NCBI GenBank assembly: GCA_002451015.1
Contig: DKBB01000398.1
Span: forward strand, 11,678 to 48,322
Length of the DNA: 36,645 nt
Reading direction: 5' to 3'
Source of the DNA: Acidobacteria bacterium UBA6911
GTDB lineage: Bacteria; Acidobacteriota; UBA6911
Below the pieces are notes generated by a model. The model did not search any database, was not told the origin of the DNA, and saw only the letters and a list, made by a program, of their open reading frames with translations. The translations under genes and the position numbers were made by a program. Positions 8,511 through 16,319 of this stretch are shown piece by piece. Each line of letters starts with the position of its first letter. Within the stretch, counting starts at the first letter, position 1.

Positions 8511-9106
8511 CCTGATTCAAAATTGAAGATTGGAAATTAAGGAATGGACGCAACACAATCCGCAAGCCAATAGCTTGAAATACCCGGAGACCGGGAGATA
8601 TGTAACAGTCTCAACTTTGGATGTGATCTGACTTTATAGAAAGCCGGTTGGATTCATGTTCTGTAGGACACACCTCATACTATCTTGAAAATCGAGAATT
8701 GAGGATTTAAAATGCCGGCTCCATGCACAGCGAAGTTACTTGTAATCATGTTAACTAAAATTTCAGAAAAGATCTCCAGGCATCCCATTCAATACAGGCA
8801 ACCAAGATATCACAAATCATATTTATCTCCCGACACACCCGCGATCCAGCGTAGACCTGTGGATAGGGAACAATTCTCGCGTCATTTATTGATGAGGATC
8901 CCAGGCATTTCCAGGATTTGCTAAGACATAAGAAGCCGTGTTCCGATAAATGAATACGGATTAGGAAATGGAGGTTCAGTGACAGCTTTTATACATTATG
9001 TAATAAATTCGGCATTATCTTCGCTCATTGCTTGCGTTTTTCTGATTTCAAGGTTAACCTAATGCGCAGATGAGCGGTTATATCATTCCACTAGAGGAGG
9101 ATGAAC
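8511..9106. other. 596-bp non-coding region upstream of the H1-like gene
   Basis: It holds two heptad-repeat tracts (8516-8543 and 8685-8712), a small hairpin CCCGG-AGA-CCGGG near 8583-8595, and presumably the promoter of the H1-like gene. The strongest promoter candidate is only weak. A 70-codon reading frame at 8712-8924 has no ribosome site and no recognisable features. I see no gene here. Confidence 0.55.
8516..8712 (+). repeat. Two direct heptad-repeat tracts downstream of uvrD
   Basis: Bases 8516-8543 read TTCAAAA, TTGAAGA, TTGGAAA, TTAAGGA in exact 7-bp phase. Bases 8685-8712 read TTGAAAA, TCGAGAA, TTGAGGA, TTTAAAA in exact phase and in the same orientation. They flank about 140 bp of unassigned sequence. 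The consensus (TTGARRA) differs from the RGTCCAA family between the aromatic genes but shares the 7-bp period. It resembles the heptameric short tandem repeats known between genes of some bacteria, such as cyanobacterial STRR. Function unknown. Confidence 0.65.
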
Positions 9107-9397
9107 ATGGCAACAGCCAAAGCCAAAGCTAAACCCAAAGCACCAGCCAAGAAAAAAGCACCAGCCAAGAAAAAAGCAGTGGCCAAGAAAAAAGTAGTAG
9201 CCAAGAAAAAAGCACCGGCCAAAAAAAAAGTAGCAGCTAAGAAAAAAGTAGCAGCCAAACCTAAAGCCAAGGCTGCTGCGAGTGAAAAACGCGAATACAA
9301 AACTCCGGAGTCTGCAGCCAAACAGAAAGCGCAGTTTGAAAAGAAGGGATACAAGGTTTCGCGTAAGGGAAATGTCCTGTATCTCAAAAAAGGCTAA
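9107..9397 (+). CDS. Lysine/alanine-rich histone H1-like DNA-binding protein
   Basis: A small, very basic protein of 96 residues. Residues 1-54 are a low-complexity tail of hexapeptide repeats of the type A-P/V/A-A-K-K-K, like the C-terminal tail of histone H1 and bacterial AlgP/HU-tail proteins. Residues 55-96 form a short charged module (EKREYKTPESAAKQKAQFEK...) ending in YLKKG. It probably binds DNA non-specifically or bridges nucleoid DNA; this is inference from composition. Two ATGs lie 6 bp apart. The second (9107) is chosen because GAGGAGG ends 6 nt before it, while the first (9101) abuts that site. The gene stands alone and ends at a strong terminator, which supports it as an independent, well-expressed unit. 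Confidence 0.85.
   Translation: MATAKAKAKPKAPAKKKAPAKKKAVAKKKVVAKKKAPAKKKVAAKKKVAAKPKAKAAASEKREYKTPESAAKQKAQFEKKGYKVSRKGNVLYLKKG
9140..9265 (+). repeat. Seven 18-bp tandem repeats inside the H1-like gene
   Basis: Seven consecutive 18-bp units of the form GYASYRGCYAAGAAAAAA encode the A-x-A-K-K-K hexapeptides. The first two units are identical. The fifth ends in a run of nine A, and the seventh is degenerate. Such tracts readily change copy number or frame by slippage. Confidence 0.9.
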
Positions 9398-9426
9398 CGG
9401 ATAGGATCGCGATTTTCTTCAAAAGG

Positions 9427-9471
9427 AAAAACTCCTCTATCGGCATCATCGATAGAGGGGTTTTTCTTTTT
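9427..9471 (+). terminator. Rho-independent terminator of the H1-like gene
   Basis: CCTCTATCG (9434-9442) and CGATAGAGG (9450-9458) form a perfect 9-bp stem around a 7-nt loop. The stem extends outwards through one G-T pair, one C-G pair and several A-T pairs. A T-rich run (9461-9471) follows. It lies 30 bp after the stop codon. Confidence 0.9.
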
Positions 9472-9760
9472 GTGACTCGCCATCATTTGCCATTAGACTT
9501 CCACTACAGCGGCGCTGAGGATCATGTTTACTGACCTGTACAACCTTCAAACGGATACACCGGATGGCAAGCATTCATCTCCTCTTCCATAATCCGTAAA
9601 GAAGTTCGTACGGATGCGTTGCTATCCACAGCAAAAACCGGCTACGGCCTTTCCTCTTCATATATCTTCCTGATCACCTGAAGCGTTCATTGATTTAAGG
9701 AGTTAGTCGGCATTTCTCACAGGGTACCAGTCGTGTGGTGCAAAGGCAGATCGGCATGGA
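9472..9760. other. Intergenic region between convergent H1-like gene and nfo
   Basis: These 289 bp lie between the terminator of the H1-like gene and the convergent end of nfo. No reading frame with a ribosome site, no repeat and no hairpin of note was seen. Confidence 0.5.
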
Positions 9761-10612
9761 TCATCGCAACAGCGCCTTCAGTGTTGCCAGGTTCATCCGG
9801 TCCTCTTGCAGGTCCGGTCCTTTGGGTGTTTCCAGTATTTTCGGGATTCTTTTGAAGCGCCGGTCATTGACAAGGCACCGAAAAGCTTCCAGTCCTATGA
9901 AGCCCTGCCCTATATGGCAGTGACGATCCACACGGCTACCCAGGTCCTTCTTACTGTCATTAACATGAAAGGCTTTAATTGTCTTTATCCCTATAATGCG
10001 GTCGAACTCACGCAGAGTACTTTTGTATTCCTTCTCCGTGCGGATATCGTATCCGGCGGCAAAGAGGTGACAGGTATCGAGACATATGCCGACTCTTTCA
10101 CGATCGTCAATCAGCTCCAGAATGTCGGCCAGATGTTCGAATCGGTGACCTAGACAGCTTCCCTGACCGGAAGTATTCTCAATCAGGATTGTAACAGCCG
10201 GTCCGACATTATCCATGGCCTGATTAAGTGCGCGGGCAACCCGCAATATTCCCACCCTAACGCCGGAGCCCACATGGGAGCCGGGATGCATTACCAGGTA
10301 TGGAATCCCGAGATAAAGTGCGCGTCTCATCTCTTCCGTGAATGCATCCAGGGACTTTTGGTAAAGGCGAGGGTCTGGGGATGCCAGATTGATCAGGTAA
10401 CTGTCATGAGCCAGGACTGGGCTGATTCCAGATTCATTCTGTGCCTCGCGGAACAGGCTTCGGTCCTGTTCCGTCAGCGGCTTGGCTTCCCACCGATTGC
10501 TGTTCTTTAAGAAAACCTGGAGCGTCCTGCAGTCCGCGAGAGAGCCACGCTCGAAGGCCCGGTATATCCCTCCGGCGATGGACATGTGTGCGCCTGCCAG
10601 TAGGTCTCCCAT
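9761..10612 (-). CDS. nfo: Endonuclease IV (AP endonuclease)
   Basis: A 283-residue class II AP endonuclease that cuts DNA 5' of abasic sites in base-excision repair. All nine ligands of the trinuclear zinc site are present: H69, H109 (MHPGSHVG), E145 (IENTSGQG), D179 and H182 (LDTCHLFAAGYD), H216 (HVNDSK), D229 and H231 (DRHCHIGQG) and E261 (ETPKG). They fall at the positions known from the E. coli enzyme. Length is normal. The start ATG lies 4 bp after the glgC stop, so the two genes are probably co-transcribed and translationally coupled, although their functions are unrelated. The ribosome site is weak, which fits coupling. Confidence 0.96.
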   Translation of the reverse strand: MGDLLAGAHMSIAGGIYRAFERGSLADCRTLQVFLKNSNRWEAKPLTEQDRSLFREAQNESGISPVLAHDSYLINLASPDPRLYQKSLDAFTEEMRRALYLGIPYLVMHPGSHVGSGVRVGILRVARALNQAMDNVGPAVTILIENTSGQGSCLGHRFEHLADILELIDDRERVGICLDTCHLFAAGYDIRTEKEYKSTLREFDRIIGIKTIKAFHVNDSKKDLGSRVDRHCHIGQGFIGLEAFRCLVNDRRFKRIPKILETPKGPDLQEDRMNLATLKALLR

Positions 10613-10616
10613 AAAA

Positions 10617-11876
10617 TCAGATCACAGTGCCGTTGGAAATCCAGGCTCCTTTGGGAATTATGATGACTCCGTCCCGGATGTAATAGTTTGCACCGTCTTT
10701 TTCCTGCAGGTTGTGCGCGTTGATAATGGAAACGTTGTCACCGATCCGAACATCTTTGTCAAGAATAGCGTTGATAATGGTGCAGTGATTTCCGATTCCA
10801 ATATTATTGATTTTCTTTTCCTTGTTTTCTTCTACCTGTTCGAAGGTTTCATAGCGGTCGGCACCCATGATTATAGAATGTTTGACTGTTGTTCCGCCTC
10901 CTATCCGGCTCCGAACACCGATAATGGAATGTTTGATATCGGCTCCATTGAGTATACAGCCATCTGCTATAACGGATTGATGTACGTCGCAGTTATTCAG
11001 CTTGGAACTGGGCAGGTTTCGCGGATGGGTGTATACCGGCATCTGAATATCGTAAAAATTAAAATCGGGCAATGAATTGGTCAGGGCAAGGTTCGCTTCG
11101 AAAAAGGACCTTATGGTACCGACATCTTCCCAGTAGCCGTCAAACAGATGGCAGAAAACCTTGTATTTATCAACCGATTGAGGAATCAGCTCCTTGCCGA
11201 AGTCCACTGCATCCGATTCATTCAGCAGGTCGATCAGGAATTTTGTTTGAAACACGTAAATACCCATATTGGCCAGATAGGGACGAGTGTTGTCGAGGGC
11301 ATTGTCGCTCTGCACTTCGGACAATTCTTCAGGCCCGGGCTTTTCCCTGAATGCAGTTACTCTACCGTTCCGCTGGGCTTTCAATATTCCCAAACCTGAT
11401 GCGGATCCACCGGACACAGGTTTCGCAGCGACGGTAATATCCGCTTCGCTTTCCTTATGGAACTGTATCAATTCCCTTAAATCCATCTGGTACAGCTGAT
11501 CGCCCGAAAGTATGACGACAAGTCCGGTATCTCCATGCGGAAGGAAATGCTTAATGCTTTGCCGAACTGCGTCTGCGGTTCCCTGGTACCACCGGGAACT
11601 ATCCGGGGTCTGTTCGGCGGCCAGGATGTCCACAAATCCGCCACTGAACATATCGAACTTATAAGTATGTGCGACATGTTTGTTCAGCGATGCCGAATTG
11701 AATTGGGTCAGGACGAATATCCTGTTGATACCGGAATTCAGACAGTTGCTGATAGGTATATCGACCAGCCGGTATTTGCCTCCCAGCGGGACGGCCGGCT
11801 TGCTGCGGAATTTCGTAAGCGGGAACAATCGCTGTCCTCTACCACCCCCAAGAACCACCGCCAGAATACCCTGCAT
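10617..11876 (-). CDS. glgC: Glucose-1-phosphate adenylyltransferase
   Basis: A 419-residue ADP-glucose pyrophosphorylase. It makes ADP-glucose from glucose-1-phosphate and ATP, the first step of glycogen synthesis. The N-terminal nucleotidyltransferase signature LGGGRGQRLFPLT lies at residues 9-21, with KPAVPLGGKYRLVDIPISN after it. The C-terminal quarter is a left-handed beta-helix with hexapeptide repeats (SIIGVRSRIGGG..., IGIGNHCTIINA...). The sequence style (PISNCLNSGINRIFVLTQFNSASLN) is the cyanobacterial/plant-like kind. A TTG lies 12 bp upstream in frame; the ATG at 11876 is preferred because TTGGAG is 6-7 nt before it. It sits between hisI and nfo on one strand. No glycogen synthase or branching enzyme is nearby. 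Confidence 0.94.
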   Translation of the reverse strand: MQGILAVVLGGGRGQRLFPLTKFRSKPAVPLGGKYRLVDIPISNCLNSGINRIFVLTQFNSASLNKHVAHTYKFDMFSGGFVDILAAEQTPDSSRWYQGTADAVRQSIKHFLPHGDTGLVVILSGDQLYQMDLRELIQFHKESEADITVAAKPVSGGSASGLGILKAQRNGRVTAFREKPGPEELSEVQSDNALDNTRPYLANMGIYVFQTKFLIDLLNESDAVDFGKELIPQSVDKYKVFCHLFDGYWEDVGTIRSFFEANLALTNSLPDFNFYDIQMPVYTHPRNLPSSKLNNCDVHQSVIADGCILNGADIKHSIIGVRSRIGGGTTVKHSIIMGADRYETFEQVEENKEKKINNIGIGNHCTIINAILDKDVRIGDNVSIINAHNLQEKDGANYYIRDGVIIIPKGAWISNGTVI

Positions 11877-11933
11877 ATGGATCTCCAATCGATCTATTTT
11901 ACCGGCTTATTCGAACAACCGCATTTCAAATAT

Positions 11934-12269
11934 CTATTCTTTTTCAAAACCTTCCAATTCCTCGAAGAAGCAGGAACGAGCTCCTGTATGGCACGCCGGA
12001 CCATTCGGTTGCACCCGAATGACCAGGGCATCTTGATCGCAATCGGTGAAAATGCCGACTACCTTTTGAGTGTTCCCGGAGGTTTCCCCTTTATGCCAGA
12101 GACATTGGCGGCTACGGCTGTAGAAAACCGTCTCTCCTATTTCGCGCATTTTGGCCATACTTTCACGACTTACATAAGCAACCGTAAGGACTTCCCCCGT
12201 CGTTGCATCCTGCACTACCGCCGGGATCAGACCGTCCATCCCCCATCGAAGTTCTTCGATTCTCTTCAT
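11934..12269 (-). CDS. hisI: Phosphoribosyl-AMP cyclohydrolase
   Basis: A 111-residue stand-alone HisI that opens the adenine ring of phosphoribosyl-AMP in histidine synthesis. The metal-binding signature [21 protein letters not shown] (76-96) and RSCFF (98-102) supplies Cys 77, 93 and 100 and the Asp residues. It lacks the C-terminal HisE domain found in many bifunctional proteins, and no hisE is in the window, so the preceding pyrophosphohydrolase step must be encoded elsewhere. It is the last his gene of the cluster and is separated from hisF by 163 bp, the only long gap in the cluster. That gap has no believable gene. The ribosome site is weak. Confidence 0.93.
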   Translation of the reverse strand: MKRIEELRWGMDGLIPAVVQDATTGEVLTVAYVSRESMAKMREIGETVFYSRSRQCLWHKGETSGNTQKVVGIFTDCDQDALVIRVQPNGPACHTGARSCFFEELEGFEKE

Positions 12270-12432
12270 TACTTCTCGTATCTCCCTATAATGACCGGAT
12301 TAAAGCTCACCGCATCGATGCAAAACCGCACAAGCCCGAAAGGAAATTGGCGTCACCAAAATTCCCGTGCTTTTCCGTATCCGCTTTTCCATTACGGTGC
12401 AACGTATTATGAAACCCCATTCTCCAATCCCG

Positions 12433-13209
12433 CTAAGTCAGACGCACAGGTATTCCGCGCTCGCGCAGGAATCTTTTGCATTCGGATACCGTATGATGCC
12501 CAAAATGAAAAATGGAAGCAGCCAGAGCGGCACTCGCATTGCCTATGGTAAATGCATCCGCAATATGTTCCAGTGATCCGCACCCACCTGAAGCGATAAC
12601 GGGAATGTCGACTTTTTCGGCAACCCTTGCATTTAAAATGTTGTCGTAGCCTTCCTGGGTTCCGTCGCAATCCATGGATGTCAACAGGATCTCACCTGCG
12701 CCCGCCTCAGCCGCCGCGACGGCCCAGTCGATGGCTTCCCTGGACCGGGTCACCCTTCCTCCGTGAGTCGTCACTTCCCAGCGAGGAGCATCCGGATTCC
12801 AGGGTTGCACGCGTCGTGCATCGATTGCTACAACAATGCACTGCGATCCGAAATACCGGGAGGCTTCGGAAATCAGGTCCGGATTTTCTATAGCGGATGT
12901 ATTCAGTGACACCTTGTCGGCTCCCGCCCTTAAAATTGCTTGTATATCCTCAAGCGTGCGCAGTCCTCCTCCCACCGTAAAGGGAATGAAAATCCGGTCC
13001 GCAACGGCCCGAACCATGCGGGTCACTATATCCCTGCGGTCGGAAGATGCAGTGATATCCAGAAAGACCAGCTCATCGGCCCCTTCCGAATCATAGCGCG
13101 CCGCGGTTTCCACCGGGTCTCCTGCGTCGACAAGGTTTACAAAGTGGGTTCCCTTGACAACACGCCCGTCGCGAACATCCAGGCAGGGAATAATTCTTTT
13201 AGCCAGCAT
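12433..13209 (-). CDS. hisF: Imidazole glycerol phosphate synthase, cyclase subunit
   Basis: A 258-residue (beta/alpha)8 barrel. With HisH it converts PRFAR and glutamine-derived ammonia to imidazole glycerol phosphate and AICAR. The two catalytic aspartates are at their canonical positions: D11 ([13 protein letters not shown]) and D130 (VVAIDARR). Phosphate-binding loops include VGGGLR (79-84) and ASGGCGS. An upstream TTG is in frame, but the ATG at 13209 ([12 protein letters not shown]) fits the family start and has AGGGA upstream. It begins 12 bp after hisA ends. Confidence 0.96.
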   Translation of the reverse strand: MLAKRIIPCLDVRDGRVVKGTHFVNLVDAGDPVETAARYDSEGADELVFLDITASSDRRDIVTRMVRAVADRIFIPFTVGGGLRTLEDIQAILRAGADKVSLNTSAIENPDLISEASRYFGSQCIVVAIDARRVQPWNPDAPRWEVTTHGGRVTRSREAIDWAVAAAEAGAGEILLTSMDCDGTQEGYDNILNARVAEKVDIPVIASGGCGSLEHIADAFTIGNASAALAASIFHFGHHTVSECKRFLRERGIPVRLT

Positions 13210-13221
13210 AATCAATCCCTC

Positions 13222-13971
13222 TCACCAAGAAAGCATTTGTTTGCGCAGATCGGAAAAATCGACCTTCCGATCATAGAGGGCTCTTCCCAGAATTACACCT
13301 TCGATCCCACAGGCACGGCGTTCCCACAGGATCCGGACATCATTCACGCTCGAAACGCCTCCGCTCGCGATGACCCGGATCCCCGCTTTACGGCATAGAT
13401 TTTCCGTTTCACCGAAATTCACCCCGCGAAGCATCCCGTCCCTGGCTACATCGGTATAAATAATCCGGTCAATCCCGGATTCTTTCATCCGGCGAGCAAG
13501 ATCCACGGCAGGTATTACGGTTTTCTCGACCCATCCCCGCAATACAACGTTCCCCTGACGCGCGTCAATTCCCACCACGATCGATCCGGGGAACCGCCGC
13601 ACCGCCTCTTCGACAATCTCGGGATCCTCCACCGCCGCGGTACCTATGATCGCCCTCTCCGCACCGAGGTCCAGGATGGCCGCTATCTGGTCTGCATTCC
13701 GCAAACCGCCCCCGAACTGTACCGGTATTTTAAGCGTGCGGAATATGGATTTTGCGATATCGAGATGAGCCGACCTGCCGGAAAACGCTCCGTCCAGATC
13801 GACCAGATGCAGCCGTGTCGCGCCCTGAGCTTCCCAATGCAGCGCCATGGATACGGGATCGTCGCTGTATTCGGTTGACCTTGCCGCAATGCCCTCCTGA
13901 AGCCGGACACACTTGCCGTCCTTGAGGTCTATTGCGGGAATCAATTCCAATTCGGGCACTTTCGTTGTCAT
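13222..13971 (-). CDS. hisA: ProFAR isomerase
   Basis: A 249-residue (beta/alpha)8 barrel homologous to HisF. It isomerises ProFAR to PRFAR by an Amadori rearrangement. The first catalytic Asp is D15 (PAIDLKDGKCVRL) and the second-half Asp is D136 (VGIDARQGNVVLRGW). Phosphate loops are QFGGGLR (85-91) and ASGGVSS. Nothing in the sequence suggests the dual-role PriA type, but specificity cannot be read with certainty. It lies 23 bp after hisH and 12 bp before hisF. Confidence 0.95.
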   Translation of the reverse strand: MTTKVPELELIPAIDLKDGKCVRLQEGIAARSTEYSDDPVSMALHWEAQGATRLHLVDLDGAFSGRSAHLDIAKSIFRTLKIPVQFGGGLRNADQIAAILDLGAERAIIGTAAVEDPEIVEEAVRRFPGSIVVGIDARQGNVVLRGWVEKTVIPAVDLARRMKESGIDRIIYTDVARDGMLRGVNFGETENLCRKAGIRVIASGGVSSVNDVRILWERRACGIEGVILGRALYDRKVDFSDLRKQMLSW

Positions 13972-13994
13972 CGTATTTGGATCTTTCAGAAATA

Positions 13995-14615
13995 TTACAG
14001 GATTGCCAGAAAATTGCGCAGGAGCCTCTTTCCAATATCCTGACTCTTTTCAGGGTGAAACTGGGCGCCCCAGACTTTGTCCCTGCATGCGATGGAACAG
14101 AAACGAAAGCCATAGCTGGTCCAGCGAAGAACGTGGTCGGGATTCTCCGGAAGCACATAGTAAGAATGGACGTAATAGAAGTAACTCCCCTCAGCAATTC
14201 CCTCGAGCAGCGGATTCGGCCGCGTTCCTTCAATCTGATTCCATCCCACGTGAGGGACACGCAAGCCCGGCTCATCGATTTTCAAGACATTCCCCGGTAT
14301 AAGGTCTAATCCTTCATGGCTGCCGAACTCTTCGCTCCGGGTAAAAAGAAGCTGCAATCCCAGACATAAACCGAGTAGCGGCGTCCCGGCCTGCACCGCC
14401 TTCCGGATCGCAACGTCCAGTCCCTTCTGCTTCAGGTTTCTCATCGCATCGCCGAACGCCCCGACGCCGGGCAGTATCAGACGGTCCGCATTCCTGACCG
14501 TTTCTAGATCGCCGGAAATCAGGGGGCGACCGCCCACATTTTCCAATGCTTTTTCGACGCTACGGAGATTCCCCATTCCGTAGTCAACAATTACCGTTTC
14601 TATAATATCCGTCAA
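13995..14615 (-). CDS. hisH: Imidazole glycerol phosphate synthase, glutaminase subunit
   Basis: A 206-residue class I glutamine amidotransferase that feeds ammonia to HisF. The catalytic triad is visible: C84 in GLCLGLQLLF, and H187 and E189 in GAQFHPEKSQ. HVGWNQI (122-128) and YFYYVHSYYV are also typical. I place the start at a TTG (14615), one base after the hisB stop, with GGGAG about 9 nt upstream. This gives the usual N-terminus just before VIVDYGMGN. A longer frame reaching an ATG inside hisB adds residues with no family match. The TTG start with immediate abutment suggests translational coupling to hisB. Confidence 0.93.
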   Translation of the reverse strand: MTDIIETVIVDYGMGNLRSVEKALENVGGRPLISGDLETVRNADRLILPGVGAFGDAMRNLKQKGLDVAIRKAVQAGTPLLGLCLGLQLLFTRSEEFGSHEGLDLIPGNVLKIDEPGLRVPHVGWNQIEGTRPNPLLEGIAEGSYFYYVHSYYVLPENPDHVLRWTSYGFRFCSIACRDKVWGAQFHPEKSQDIGKRLLRNFLAIL

Positions 14616-14616
14616 G

Positions 14617-15207
14617 CTAAAGCACTCCCTTGGTGGACGGCACACCCTTAATGCGTGCATCGATGCGGGTCGCGAGGCTCAGCGCCCGTGCTGCCGCCTT
14701 GAATACCGCTTCGAAAATGTGGTGGGTATTGCGTCCGTAAAGCAACTCAATATGTATGTTCACACGCGCATGGGTAACGACCGCCTTCCAGAATTCTTCA
14801 ATCAGATCGGCATCGAGTTCACCAACCCGTTCCCGGTCGACTTTAACGTTGTAGACCAGGTATGGACGTCCCGAAAGGTCCATTGCGACCCGAACCAGGG
14901 TTTCATCCATGGGGAAATAGGCATGCGCAAACCGTATCAATCCAGATTTGTCGCCGAGAGATTTATCCAAAGCTGATCCCAGGCATATGCCTATATCTTC
15001 TACGGAATGATGGGCGTCGACCCCTAAATCTCCCCTGCAGGCGATATCCAGATCGAACACCCCATGTTTAGCGAAGAGCATCAGCATATGGTCCAGGAAC
15101 TGGACACCTGTCTGGATACTCCCCCGTCCGGTCCCGTCGAGATTCAGCGTAACCGATACATCCGTTTCACTTGTTTTCCGATTGATCGTCGTTTTTCTTT
15201 CGCTCAT
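14617..15207 (-). CDS. hisB: Imidazoleglycerol-phosphate dehydratase
   Basis: A 196-residue monofunctional IGPD that dehydrates imidazole glycerol phosphate to imidazole acetol phosphate. The manganese-binding His clusters are visible: FLDHM (H40), DAHHSVEDIG (H66, H67, E70), H146 in THARVNIHIE, and THHIFEA (H162, H163, E166). It lacks the N-terminal histidinol-phosphatase domain of the enterobacterial HisB, so that activity must come from another gene. The ATG at 15207 overlaps the hisC stop as ATGA. A longer frame to 15321 is only hisC sequence read in another frame. Confidence 0.96.
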   Translation of the reverse strand: MSERKTTINRKTSETDVSVTLNLDGTGRGSIQTGVQFLDHMLMLFAKHGVFDLDIACRGDLGVDAHHSVEDIGICLGSALDKSLGDKSGLIRFAHAYFPMDETLVRVAMDLSGRPYLVYNVKVDRERVGELDADLIEEFWKAVVTHARVNIHIELLYGRNTHHIFEAVFKAAARALSLATRIDARIKGVPSTKGVL

Positions 15208-16319
15208 ATGGATTCCCGGGCGCCTTCCGAACCGCCGGACATTCTTTGTTCCATGCCGGTCCGGAGCGCGGACAGTAATCGATCGTTTTCCTCCCGAGTT
15301 CCCACGCTGATTCGCAGGCACTTCGAAAGCATGGGATAGGAGGACACATCCCTGACTAAAATACCTTGCTGGTAGAGGTCTTCGAATATCACTTCAGGCT
15401 CAAACGGCACCTCAATCAGAAAGAAATTGGCTTCCGAGGGGTAGACCTTGATGCCTGGGATACCACCCAGTTCCCTCCCCAGCCTGTCCCTCTCCTTCAG
15501 AACCTCCTCGATGGCCGACCGGAATCTGTCCTTATTTTCCACCGCCACCTCAGCTGCCGTGAGGCTGAATTGATTTACATTATAGGGAAGTTTCGCTTTT
15601 GAAATCTCCGAAACCAGCGCATCATGGGCGAGCAGGTATCCTAGCCGGAGACTCGCCATCCCCATAGCTTTGGAAAACGTCCTTGTGATAATCAGCCGGG
15701 GATACGTCTCCAGCAACTCAAGTCCGGAATATCCCCAGAATTCGAAATAGGCTTCATCCAGAAGAACATGTCCTGAAAATTCTTCCAATATGCGCCTCAG
15801 ATCCTCATTCCGTATAACCGACCCGGTTGGGTTGTTCGGGGTATTGACGATCAGAACTCCCGCCCCCGAACTCTCCGATTTCGAAACAAGCGCATCGACG
15901 TTATAGCTCATATCGGTATTTAGAGGCACTCGAATCACCTCCGCACCCAGAATGGATGCGATCAGCGCATACACGGTAAAGGTCGGAGATGGAATTACGA
16001 CTCTGGTCCCGTTGTCGATGAGAACCATCAGAGCCGCCTGGAGCAATTCGTTGGACCCGTTGCCGACCAGAACTCCGTCCTTGTGCCAACCGGCAAAAGC
16101 CGCCAGCCTCGTCCGGACGGAATCGGGAACAAAATCGGGATAACGCGACCATTCCCGAGCCTTGAAACGTCGAAACACCTCTTCTTTAAGGTCCGCGGGG
16201 AAATCAAACGGATTTTCATTCTGATTGAGCTTGATTTCTGCTTCGTATGCATGCAGTGAATAGGCCGGGACTTCCAACACCTGCGGTTTCACGCCATTCA
16301 GTGGATCATTTTTTATCAC
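15204..16319 (-). CDS. hisC: Histidinol-phosphate aminotransferase
   Basis: A 371-residue PLP-dependent class I/II aminotransferase that makes histidinol phosphate from imidazole acetol phosphate and glutamate. K217 (TRTFSKAMGMASLRLGYL) binds PLP. VNTPNNPTG (158-166), D188 (LLDEAYFEF) and the N-terminal LNQNENPF (31-38) are typical. The start is a GTG at 16319 overlapping the last 14 bp of hisD, with a modest AAGG upstream; no in-frame ATG is near. It ends in an ATGA overlap with hisB. The last residues (about 355-371) are a Gly/Ser/Glu-rich tail beyond the usual core. Confidence 0.95.
   Translation of the reverse strand: MIKNDPLNGVKPQVLEVPAYSLHAYEAEIKLNQNENPFDFPADLKEEVFRRFKAREWSRYPDFVPDSVRTRLAAFAGWHKDGVLVGNGSNELLQAALMVLIDNGTRVVIPSPTFTVYALIASILGAEVIRVPLNTDMSYNVDALVSKSESSGAGVLIVNTPNNPTGSVIRNEDLRRILEEFSGHVLLDEAYFEFWGYSGLELLETYPRLIITRTFSKAMGMASLRLGYLLAHDALVSEISKAKLPYNVNQFSLTAAEVAVENKDRFRSAIEEVLKERDRLGRELGGIPGIKVYPSEANFFLIEVPFEPEVIFEDLYQQGILVRDVSSYPMLSKCLRISVGTREENDRLLSALRTGMEQRMSGGSEGARESI

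Noticed and set aside
8712..8924. A 70-codon frame downstream of uvrD
   Set aside because: Starts inside a heptad repeat, has no ribosome site, and its composition looks random.
12270..12432. A possible small gene or attenuator between hisF and hisI
   Set aside because: Only frames of 30-37 codons are open; none has a proper ribosome site or a His-rich leader, and no strong alternative hairpins are seen.
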